Positions 7,073 through 13,236 of a stretch of 13,236 nt of DNA are shown here, piece after piece. The stretch's first letter is position 1; every line of letters begins with the position of its first letter. A program made the position numbers and the translations under genes. Under the pieces are notes generated by a model, which was given only the letters and a program-made list of their open reading frames with translations, ran no database searches and had not been told where the DNA came from. This DNA is from Trueperaceae bacterium (lineage in GTDB: Bacteria; Deinococcota; Deinococci; Deinococcales; Trueperaceae), in assembly GCA_024636105.1 (NCBI GenBank), contig JAGXHO010000083.1, forward strand, positions 1 through 13,236, read 5' to 3'.

Positions 7073-8211
7073 CGCGGCCGCTCCGCTACGGCATGGTCGG
7101 TGGCGGCGAGGGGGCCTTCATCGGCGCCGTGCACCGCCACGCGCTCGCGCTCGACCACCGCTACGTCTTCACCGCCGGCGCGCTGTCGTCGACCCCCGAG
7201 AAGGCGCGCCGCTCCGGCGCCGCGCTCGGACTCCCCGACGACCGCGCCTACCCGACCTGGGCCTCGATGCTCGAAGGCGAGCTCGCCCGCCCCAGCGACG
7301 AGCGCATCGACCTGGTCGTGGTCGTCACCCCCAACCACGTCCACTTCCCGGTAGCCAAGGCTTTCGCCGAAGCCGGGATCCACGTGGTCTCGGACAAACC
7401 GCTCGTGCACACGAGCGCGCAGGCCGACGAGCTGGTGGCGATCGCGGAGCGCACCGGCGTCGTCTTCGCGGTGACCTACAACTACACCGGCTACCCGATG
7501 GTCAAGGAGGCGCGTCGCTACGTCCGGGAAGGGCGTCTGGGCCGGCTGCGCAAGGTCGTCGTCGGGTACCACCAGGGTTGGCTCGCCACCAAGCTCGAGG
7601 CCACCGGCGCCAAGCAGGCCGAGTGGCGCACGGACCCCGCCCGCAGCGGCGCGGCCGGCGCGATCGGCGACATCGGCTCGCACGCCGAGAACCTCGTGGC
7701 GACCGTCACCGGCCTCGAGCTCGAGGCGATCTGCGCCGACCTCACGACCTTCGTCGAGGGCCGCCGCCTCGACGACGACGGCAACCTGCTCCTGCGCTTC
7801 GCGGGCGGCGCCAAGGGCGTCCTGATGGCCTCGCAGGTCGAGATCGGCCACGAGAACGACCTCGTGCTGCAGGTCTACGGCGAGGACGGGGCGCTGACCT
7901 GGCGCCAAGAGGACCCGAACGCGCTCTGGTACGCGCCCCTCGAAGGTCCCGTGCAGCTGCTCCGGCGCGGCAACCCCTACCTGGGCGACGCCGCCCAACG
8001 CGCCTCGCGGCTGCCTGCGGGCCACCCCGAGGCGTTCTTCGAAGCCTTCGCCAACGTCTACCGCGAGGTCGCCGATGCGACCTTGCGCCACGCCGCAGGC
8101 GAAGACCCGGCAGGCGATTACCCGACCGTGCGCGACGGCGCCCGCGGCGTGCGCTTCATCGAACGCACGGTCGCCAGCGCGGCCAGCGACGCCAAGTGGA
8201 CGCCGTTCTGA
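7069..8211 (+). CDS. Gfo/Idh/MocA-family NAD(P)-dependent sugar oxidoreductase
   Basis: A 380-residue cytoplasmic dehydrogenase. The Rossmann domain opens with [17 protein letters not shown] (7-23), a Gly-rich loop. [30 protein letters not shown] (83-112) carries the family Lys at K110, with DKP in place of the usual EKP. The C-terminal domain has the catalytic pair D201 and H205 in [13 protein letters not shown]. The start is the GTG at 7069, overlapping the epimerase stop as GTGA. No Shine-Dalgarno closer than GACGACAG is seen, so translation probably relies on coupling. Family members oxidise or reduce hydroxyls of sugars, inositols or glycosides with NAD(P). Together with the epimerase it may convert a non-xylose sugar into one that XylA/XylB can process. 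This role is inferred. There is no sign of truncation. Confidence 0.9.
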   Translation: MTRPLRYGMVGGGEGAFIGAVHRHALALDHRYVFTAGALSSTPEKARRSGAALGLPDDRAYPTWASMLEGELARPSDERIDLVVVVTPNHVHFPVAKAFAEAGIHVVSDKPLVHTSAQADELVAIAERTGVVFAVTYNYTGYPMVKEARRYVREGRLGRLRKVVVGYHQGWLATKLEATGAKQAEWRTDPARSGAAGAIGDIGSHAENLVATVTGLELEAICADLTTFVEGRRLDDDGNLLLRFAGGAKGVLMASQVEIGHENDLVLQVYGEDGALTWRQEDPNALWYAPLEGPVQLLRRGNPYLGDAAQRASRLPAGHPEAFFEAFANVYREVADATLRHAAGEDPAGDYPTVRDGARGVRFIERTVASAASDAKWTPF

Positions 8212-8231
8212 GCCTCCGGAAGGAACGACCC

Positions 8232-9395
8232 ATGGACCCCTACGCCCCCACCGCCGCCGACCGCTTCACCTTCGGCCTCTGGACCGTCTCGAACGTGGGA
8301 CGCGACCCGTTCGGCGAGCCCACCCGCGCGCCGATGGACCCGACGTACGCCGTCGCGAAGCTCGCCGAGCTCGGCGCCTACGGCGTCAACCTCCACGACC
8401 ACGACCTGGTGCCCGACGGCACCCCTGCCGCCGAGCGCGACCGCATCGTCGCGCGCTTCCGGAGCGCTTTGAGCGAACACGGCCTGGTGGTGCCGATGGC
8501 GACCACCAACCTCTTCACCGACCCCGTGTTCAAGGACGGCGCCTTCACCAGCGCCGACGCGCGCGTGCGCCACTACGCGATCGCCAAGACGATGCGGTCG
8601 ATGGACCTGGGCGTCGAGCTCGGTGCCCGCACCTACGTCTTCTGGGGCGGGCGCGAGGGCGCCGAGGTCGACGGCGGCGGCAAGCTGTTCGACGCCTTGA
8701 GCTGGTACCGCGAGGCGCTCGACTACCTGTGCGACTACGCGCGCGGCCAGGGCTACGACCTGCGCTTCGCGCTCGAGCCCAAACCGAACGAGCCGCGCGG
8801 GCACGCCTTCCTGCCCACGGTCGGCAGCGCGCTCGGCTTCATCGCGACGCTGGAGCACCCCGAGATGGTCGGCGTGAACCCCGAGCTGGCGCACGAGACG
8901 ATGGCGGGGCTCTCCTTCCCGCACGCGCTCGCGGCCGCGCTCGACGCCGGCAAGCTGTTCCACGTCGACCTCAACGACCAGATCATGGGGCGCTTCGATC
9001 AGGACCTGCGCTTCGGCGCGGAGAACCTCAAGACCGCCTTTTTCACGGTGCTCGCGCTCCAGGAGGGCGGCTACGAAGGCCCGCGCCACTTCGACGCGCA
9101 CGCGCTGCGCACCGAGGACGAGGCCGGCGTCTGGGCCTTCGCGCTCGGCTGCATGCGCACGTACAAGATGCTCGAAGCCAAAGCGACGCGCTTCCTCGAA
9201 GACCCCGACGTGGTCAGCGCGCGCGCGGCGTACCGCCACGAGGACCCCGAAGCGGCTTGGCCGCCGCGCTACTCCGACGCGCATGCCGCAGCGCTCAAGG
9301 GGCGCGCGTTCGACCTCGACGCGCTCCGCCGCCGCGGTCCGGGGCTCGAGCACCTCGACCAGCTCACGGTCGAGGTCCTGCTCGGGGCGCGCTGA
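8232..9395 (+). CDS. xylA: Xylose isomerase, class I (Thermus/Actinobacteria type)
   Basis: Converts D-xylose to D-xylulose in the cytoplasm. It has 387 residues, the usual class I length. All expected active-site residues are present, each one position later than in Streptomyces numbering: W17, F27, H55, D58, T91, W138, E182 and K184 in [11 protein letters not shown]218 and H221 in NPELAHE, D246, D256 and D258 in RFDQDLRFG, and D288 in [12 protein letters not shown]. Segments such as GVNLHDHDL and [14 protein letters not shown] resemble Thermus XylA closely, which supports a Deinococcota origin. The ATG at 8232 has AAGGA 7 nt upstream and lies 20 nt after the dehydrogenase stop. It is followed after 2 nt by xylB. 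Class I enzymes also isomerise glucose, so the physiological sugar is judged from the neighbours. Confidence 0.97.
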   Translation: MDPYAPTAADRFTFGLWTVSNVGRDPFGEPTRAPMDPTYAVAKLAELGAYGVNLHDHDLVPDGTPAAERDRIVARFRSALSEHGLVVPMATTNLFTDPVFKDGAFTSADARVRHYAIAKTMRSMDLGVELGARTYVFWGGREGAEVDGGGKLFDALSWYREALDYLCDYARGQGYDLRFALEPKPNEPRGHAFLPTVGSALGFIATLEHPEMVGVNPELAHETMAGLSFPHALAAALDAGKLFHVDLNDQIMGRFDQDLRFGAENLKTAFFTVLALQEGGYEGPRHFDAHALRTEDEAGVWAFALGCMRTYKMLEAKATRFLEDPDVVSARAAYRHEDPEAAWPPRYSDAHAAALKGRAFDLDALRRRGPGLEHLDQLTVEVLLGAR

Positions 9396-9397
9396 CG

Positions 9398-10864
9398 GTG
9401 GCCGGCGACCTCGCGATCGGCGTCGACGTCGGCACGTCGGGGGTCGCCGTGGTGGCGCTCGATCGGGACGGCCGCCGCGTCGCGCACGCCGACCACTCGG
9501 TGCCGCTCGCGACCCCCCGGCCGGGCTGGACCGAGCAGGACCCGGAGGACTGGATCGCCGCCACCGAAGCCGGCCTCCGCGAGGTCGCCCGAGCGGTCGG
9601 CGCCGAGCGGGTGGCGGCGATCGGGCTGTCGGGGCAGATGCACGGGATGGTGGCGCTCGACGCCGCCGACCGCGTCGTGCGCCCCGCCCTGCTATGGAAC
9701 GACCAGCGCACCGGCGCGGCCGTCGACGCCATCACGCGCGCCGTCGGACGCGCCCGGCTGATCGAGCGGACCGGCAACCCGGCCGTCACCGGGTTCCAGC
9801 TCCCGAAGGTCGTGTGGCTGCGCGCGACCGAGCCCGACGCCTTCGCGCGGACGCACCGCGTCCTGCTGCCCAAGGATCACGTCGGCTTCCGCCTGACCGG
9901 CGAAGCGGTCGCCGAGCCCTCCGACGCCTCGGGCACCGGCCTGTACCACCTGGCGTCCGGGACCTGGGACGCCGAAGTGCTCGGCGCCCTCGACCTCGAC
10001 CCGGACCTCTGGCCCCGCTTGGTGCGCTCGGACGAGGTCATCGGCGGCCTGCGCGCCTCGGTCGCCGACCGCATCGGCCTCCGGGCCGGCACGCCCGTGG
10101 TTGCCGGGGCGGGCGACAACGCGGCCGCCGCCACCGGCCTCGCGCTCGGGCGCGCCCACCCCGACGTGGGGAGCGTCAGCCTCGGGACGAGCGGGGTGCT
10201 CTTCGCGGCGCTCGAGAACCCCACCCCCGACCCCGACGGCCGCGTGCACCTGTTCGCGCACGCCGACGGCGGCTTCAACCTGCTCGGCGTGGTCCTCTCG
10301 GCGGCCGGCAGCCTCCGCTGGTACCGCGATACCTTTGCCCCCGGCCGCCCCTTCGAAGCGCTGGTCGCCGAGGCGGCCGCCGCGCCCGTCGGCGCGGGCG
10401 GCGTCACCTTCAAGCCCTACCTCGCGGGCGAGCGCACGCCGCACCTGCGCCCCGATCTGCGTGGCTCGTTCCATGGGTTGTCGCTCGCGACGGATCCCGG
10501 CGACGTAGTGCGCGCCGTGCTCGAAGGGGTGGCGTTCGCGCTGCGCGAGGCGCAGGGCGTCATGGCGCCGCTGGCGCTCCCGAAGCGGTGGCTCGCGACG
10601 GGTGGCGGCGCCGAGTCGGACGTTTGGCTCGAGATCCTCGCCGACGCGCTCGACGCACCCGTTGGCCGCCCGGTGGACGAAGCGGGCCAACCCGCGCTCG
10701 TCGGCGCGGCCGAGGGGGCGGCCTGGTTGGCCTGGCGAGCGTCCGGGCACGCACCGGACCGCGCGCCCCGGGCGGGCTCGTGGATCGAACCGACCCCGGA
10801 GCGACGCGACGCGACGCAAGCCGCCTACGCGCGCTTCGTGCAGCTCGGCCTCGAGGCGCACTGA
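9398..10864 (+). CDS. xylB: Xylulokinase (FGGY carbohydrate kinase)
   Basis: Phosphorylates D-xylulose with ATP to xylulose 5-phosphate, feeding the pentose phosphate pathway. It has 488 residues, normal for XylB. Motifs are IGVDVGTSG (7-15) for phosphate binding, GLSGQMHGMVALD (76-88) and LLWNDQRT (98-105) as in XylB, catalytic-base D240 in AGAGDNAAAATG, the ATP-site stretch SVSLGTSGVLFA (259-270), and TGGGAESDVWLEILAD near the C-terminus. The GTG start at 9398 comes 2 nt after the xylA stop and has no good Shine-Dalgarno, so reinitiation after xylA is likely. It is the last gene of the operon. A convergent hairpin begins 13 nt after its stop. Starting at the GTG puts the phosphate loop where the family has it. 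Confidence 0.95.
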   Translation: MAGDLAIGVDVGTSGVAVVALDRDGRRVAHADHSVPLATPRPGWTEQDPEDWIAATEAGLREVARAVGAERVAAIGLSGQMHGMVALDAADRVVRPALLWNDQRTGAAVDAITRAVGRARLIERTGNPAVTGFQLPKVVWLRATEPDAFARTHRVLLPKDHVGFRLTGEAVAEPSDASGTGLYHLASGTWDAEVLGALDLDPDLWPRLVRSDEVIGGLRASVADRIGLRAGTPVVAGAGDNAAAATGLALGRAHPDVGSVSLGTSGVLFAALENPTPDPDGRVHLFAHADGGFNLLGVVLSAAGSLRWYRDTFAPGRPFEALVAEAAAAPVGAGGVTFKPYLAGERTPHLRPDLRGSFHGLSLATDPGDVVRAVLEGVAFALREAQGVMAPLALPKRWLATGGGAESDVWLEILADALDAPVGRPVDEAGQPALVGAAEGAAWLAWRASGHAPDRAPRAGSWIEPTPERRDATQAAYARFVQLGLEAH

Positions 10865-10876
10865 GCGGGGATCGCT

Positions 10877-10908
10877 GGGCGCGCCGCGCCGGTCAGCGCG
10901 GCGCGCCC
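10877..10908. terminator. Bidirectional hairpin between the convergent xylB and holA genes
   Basis: Perfect 13-bp arms at 10877-10889 and 10896-10908 close the loop CGGTCA. The holA stop codon (10895-10893 on the minus strand) lies in the loop, and the last holA codons form one arm. No T-run is seen on either side. A hairpin this strong at a convergent gene end is probably a terminator or 3' boundary for both operons. Confidence 0.6.
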
Positions 10909-11870
10909 GTCCGACTTCGGGCACCCAAGGCGCGGACGAGGTCGAGGACGCACGACTCGAGCGCCCACTCGGGGTCGCCTCCGGTCTTCATCGCGACGTC
11001 GGCGGCGACCGTCGCCCGCACCGCCGCCGCCAGCGTCGGCTCGTCGAGCCGCCGCGCCAGCTCGAGCGCGCGGCCGGTGGGGTACGGAGACGTCCCCAAC
11101 GTCCGCGCCGCCTCGTCCTTGCTCACGCGCGGGTCGCGGAGCGCCAACGCCGTGCACCGCGCGACCAGATCGACGTGCCAGGCGAGCGCCGCGTGCACCC
11201 GGATCGGCGCCTCACCCTGATCGAGCAGGTCGCGCACCAGCGTCAGCGCGCGGGCGGCATCGCCCGCAGCGAGCGCATCGACCACGTCGAAGGCGCTGCG
11301 CGTCGCGGGCCGGTGGGCGATCTCCAGCGCGCGCTCGGGCGTGACCACCTCGCCGAGCAGGGCCAGCTTCGCGACCTCCCCCGCCGCGCCCGGGAGGTCG
11401 TCGCCGAAGGCGTCGGCGAGCGCACCCGCCACGTCGCCCTTCACGGCGACCCCAGCGGCCTGCAGCTCCTTAGCCACCCAGCGGGTCAGCCCGGCGAAGC
11501 GCGGCGGCGGCAGCGCGACGAGCTCACCCAACGCTCGCCAACGCTTCTGGTGCGCAGGGGTGGCGGCGGCGTCGAGCGCCACGACCAGCGCCTCGCCCGG
11601 CCCCTCGAGCGCGTTCAGCGCAGCGTTGCGCGTGGCCGTATGCCCCGCGCCGACGAACGCCTCGTCGAGGTCGAACCACACGATCGATGGACCGAACAGG
11701 CCGCCCTGCCCCAGCGCATCGGCCACCTCGGTGGCCGCCGTGGCCCCCTCGCCCAAGCGCACCACCGCGTCCGACGCGACGCCCGCCTGCACGCAGGCCT
11801 CGGCGAGCGCCGTCCGAGCGGCGCGGCGGGCGAGGAAGGGATCGCCCACGAACGCGCGGACGGTCGCCAC
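10893..11870 (-). CDS. holA: DNA polymerase III subunit delta
   Basis: The clamp-loader delta subunit opens the beta sliding clamp for loading onto DNA. The protein has 325 residues, near the family length. The N-terminal AAA+-like domain begins VRAFVGDPFLARRAARTAL and includes the strand-rich segment LFGPSIVWFDLDEA. It has no P-loop, as expected for delta. The middle part carries WVAKELQAAGVAVKGDVAGALADAFGDDLPGAAGEVAKLAL, and the helical collar domain starts around AFDVVDALAAGDAARALTLVRDLLDQGEAPIRVHAAL, both typical of HolA. The GTG start at 11870 lies 2 nt after the kinase stop. The frame stays open further upstream, but that part is antisense to nothing known and overlaps the kinase. There is no Shine-Dalgarno, so coupling with the kinase is likely. 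comEC and holA are commonly close together in bacteria. Confidence 0.9.
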   Translation of the reverse strand: MATVRAFVGDPFLARRAARTALAEACVQAGVASDAVVRLGEGATAATEVADALGQGGLFGPSIVWFDLDEAFVGAGHTATRNAALNALEGPGEALVVALDAAATPAHQKRWRALGELVALPPPRFAGLTRWVAKELQAAGVAVKGDVAGALADAFGDDLPGAAGEVAKLALLGEVVTPERALEIAHRPATRSAFDVVDALAAGDAARALTLVRDLLDQGEAPIRVHAALAWHVDLVARCTALALRDPRVSKDEAARTLGTSPYPTGRALELARRLDEPTLAAAVRATVAADVAMKTGGDPEWALESCVLDLVRALGARSRTGAPR

Positions 11871-11872
11871 CG

Positions 11873-12640
11873 TCAGGCGGATCCCGGCGCGGGCGCCGGC
11901 GCGAACGCGGCGAGGAGCGCGTCGAGCATCTCGGAAGCGCTGCCGAAGCGCTCCTCCGGAGCCCGCGCGAGCGCGCGCCGCACGATCGGTTCGAGCGCCG
12001 TCGCAGCGGCCGGCAGCGGCGCGAGCGGCACCCGGTCGTCGCCCACGAGCCAGCGCACGACCTGGGACCCGTACGGCGGCTCGCCGACGAGGCAGTGGTA
12101 CAGCACGGCGCCCACCCCGTAGAGGTCGGAACGGTGGTCGGTGCGGACCCCCCGGAACTGCTCCGGCGCCATGTAGTTGGGCGTGCCGAGCAGCTCCTGG
12201 TCGCCGGTGATCGCGGTCAGCGCAAGGTCCTTGGCGAACCCGAAGTCGGTGAGCAGCGCGCGTTCCCCCTTGAGGAGCACGTTCGCCGGCTTGACGTCGC
12301 AGTGGACGACGCCGTGCAGGTGCGCGTGCTCGAGCGCGCGCAGCACGTCGGCGACGACCTTCACGGCGCGCGCCACCGGCAGCGGAGGACCGTCGAGGAG
12401 CGCCGAGAGGTCGCTGCCGGGCACGTACGCGTAGACGAGGTTGCCGTCGAAGGCGGCGAGCAGCGGCACGATATGCGGATGATCGAGCTTGCGCACGACG
12501 TCCGCCTCGCGCTCGAGGCGCCGCGCGACCTCGGCCGACACGCCCACGAGGCGCTTCACCACGACGAGTCGCTCGTCCCAACGCGCCAACTCGACGCGCA
12601 CCAGACCCTGCTGGGAGAGCACCCGCACCGGTTCCAACAT
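11873..12640 (-). CDS. Small soluble Hanks-type Ser/Thr protein kinase (non-RD)
   Basis: A 255-residue protein that is almost only a kinase domain. It has ATP-site Lys K29 in VVVKRL, an alpha-C Glu candidate at E43 or E45, catalytic loop HCDVKPANVLL (113-123, with D115 and N120), metal-binding D132 in TDFGFAKDL, GTPNYMAPEQF with APE at 158-160, and DLYGVGAVLYHCLVGEPPYG. The catalytic loop has Cys where HRD kinases have Arg, so activity may not depend on activation-loop phosphorylation. The Gly-rich loop is poor (LSQQGLVRVELARW). There is no membrane segment or PASTA-like sensor; the tail is Ala/Pro-rich. The ATG at 12640 is chosen because a TAGCCT box sits 7 nt upstream, suggesting a leaderless mRNA. 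An ATG at 12691 would add 17 poorly kinase-like residues. Its place between comEC and holA suggests a link to competence or replication, but targets are unknown. Confidence 0.88.
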   Translation of the reverse strand: MLEPVRVLSQQGLVRVELARWDERLVVVKRLVGVSAEVARRLEREADVVRKLDHPHIVPLLAAFDGNLVYAYVPGSDLSALLDGPPLPVARAVKVVADVLRALEHAHLHGVVHCDVKPANVLLKGERALLTDFGFAKDLALTAITGDQELLGTPNYMAPEQFRGVRTDHRSDLYGVGAVLYHCLVGEPPYGSQVVRWLVGDDRVPLAPLPAAATALEPIVRRALARAPEERFGSASEMLDALLAAFAPAPAPGSA

Positions 12641-12647
12641 CGAACCG

Positions 12648-12653
12648 AGGCTA
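12648..12653 (-). promoter_or_regulatory. TAnnnT -10 box, candidate leaderless promoter of the kinase gene
   Basis: TAGCCT on the minus strand ends 7 nt before the ATG at 12640, and no Shine-Dalgarno lies between. This spacing fits the leaderless promoters reported for Deinococcus. The region further upstream has no convincing -35. The same hexamer is the proposed -10 of the sugar operon. Confidence 0.4.
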
Positions 12654-12730
12654 TCACGGGGCACGGAACCGACGCAGGGACCGTCGTCCACGCGCGGCGG
12701 GCCGCTGGCGCCGCACCCCGAGGGCCGGCG

Positions 12731-13236
12731 TCACGGCGGTGGGAAGGGGACCCGGAGCGCGCCCTCGGCCAAGGACGTGCGCACCGTCGCTCCCGCCGCT
12801 CCCAAGCGATCGAGGACCGCGGGCGACGGGTGTCCGTACCGGTTCGAACCGACCGACACGAGCGCCAGGCGCGGCTGCGCGGCCCGGAGCAAGGCGTCGG
12901 ACGTGCTCGAGGCCGAGCCGTGGTGCGGGGCCAACAGCACCGGCGTCGGCGGCACCGCCAGCTCGGCCTCGACGGCGGCAGATAGGTCGCCGAGCAAGAG
13001 CGCCCACGGGGCTTCGCCCCAACGGACCAGGAGCGCGACGGAGTCGTCGTTCGGCTCGCCGCGGGACCGCATCTGGGGGTGCAGGACCTCGAGGACCGCC
13101 CCACCCACGCGGTACCGGTCGCCGCGCCGCGCCTCGAGCACGGGCACGTCGCGCTCGCGCGCGAGCGCGACGAGGTCGCGGTACGCCGCCACGTCCGGGG
13201 CCGGGTGACCGACCAGCAGGGCGCCCACCGAGAACC
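12731..13236 (-). CDS. comEC: ComEC/Rec2 DNA-uptake protein, C-terminal metallo-beta-lactamase-like domain (5' end outside the window)
   Basis: The last 167 or so codons of a longer gene that enters from the right edge. The visible part matches the C-terminal beta-lactamase-like domain of ComEC, the inner-membrane channel for transforming DNA. It contains GEPNDDSVALLVRWGEAPWALLLGD (about 60-83 of the fragment), where the Asp of LLLGD is a likely metal ligand, then LLAPHHGSASSTSDALLRAAQPRLALVSVG with the HHG motif (104-106), and NRYGHPSPAVLDRL. The HxHxDH motif and membrane channel would lie outside the window. The stop is at 12731. A 90-nt gap follows before the kinase, so the kinase may have its own promoter. 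A stand-alone MBL-fold hydrolase is the alternative, but the wording of these motifs and the nearby holA favour ComEC. Confidence 0.85.
   Translation of the reverse strand, partial: FSVGALLVGHPAPDVAAYRDLVALARERDVPVLEARRGDRYRVGGAVLEVLHPQMRSRGEPNDDSVALLVRWGEAPWALLLGDLSAAVEAELAVPPTPVLLAPHHGSASSTSDALLRAAQPRLALVSVGSNRYGHPSPAVLDRLGAAGATVRTSLAEGALRVPFPPP

Noticed and set aside
6925..8091. A 388-codon minus-strand open frame opposite the oxidoreductase gene
   Set aside because: No family features and a repetitive Val/Asp/Gly composition typical of the reverse complement of a GC-rich coding gene.
8075..9397. A 929-residue form of xylulokinase extending back through xylA
   Set aside because: The extension is out-of-frame xylA sequence. 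The FGGY fold starts at the GTG at 9398.
10602..12122. A 506-codon plus-strand open frame spanning the xylB end, holA and the kinase end
   Set aside because: It crosses a convergent gene boundary and reads as Arg/Ala-rich shadow sequence. holA and the kinase on the minus strand are well supported.
11874..12581. A 562-residue form of holA extending through the kinase gene
   Set aside because: The upstream part is an Arg/Ala-rich shadow of the kinase. The HolA-like sequence starts at about 11870.
1..13236. CRISPR arrays, tRNA or rRNA genes, insertion sequences, phage or defence genes
   Set aside because: No regularly spaced repeats, no recognisable RNA gene, and no transposase, integrase or nuclease-effector motifs were seen in any frame.

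Overview
This is a GC-rich, gene-dense bacterial window, best read as Deinococcota, perhaps a Truepera-like lineage. The xylose isomerase has the 387-residue length and motif layout of Thermus-type class I XylA. The binding-protein signal peptide ends ALA|Q with no lipobox, and one gene carries a TAnnnT box 7 nt before its ATG, as in leaderless Deinococcus-type promoters. The lineage is an inference from remembered family features, not from a search. There is no tRNA, rRNA, CRISPR array or insertion sequence, and no stretch over 300 bases lacks a gene.

Left arm (1-2310, minus strand, in transcription order): a ROK-family repressor, then a MeaB-type GTPase, then the first codons of an integral-membrane permease that leaves the window. 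Base composition falls sharply at about 130-155. The meaB 3' end there reads out of frame through what looks like the permease N-terminus, so the junction looks like a rearrangement or an assembly chimera.

Centre (2453-10864, plus strand): a seven-gene sugar operon. It holds a tandem-domain sugar ABC ATPase, a membrane permease, a secreted substrate-binding protein, a TIM-barrel sugar epimerase/isomerase, a Gfo/Idh/MocA oxidoreductase, xylose isomerase (xylA) and xylulokinase (xylB). Genes overlap or are tightly spaced. One hairpin lies at the end of the permease gene and a strong one follows the binding-protein gene. The divergent ROK gene and a perfect 14-bp palindrome, lying between candidate -35 and -10 boxes, suggest local sugar-responsive repression. 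The imported sugar would enter the pentose phosphate pathway as xylulose 5-phosphate. The epimerase/dehydrogenase pair is not needed for plain D-xylose and hints at a second or modified substrate.

Right arm (10893-13236, minus strand, in transcription order): the C-terminal end of ComEC (DNA uptake), a small soluble Ser/Thr kinase with an HCD instead of HRD catalytic loop, and holA (DNA polymerase III delta). The kinase sits inside the widespread comEC-holA pairing. A perfect 13-bp hairpin separates the convergent xylB and holA, and its loop contains the holA stop codon.
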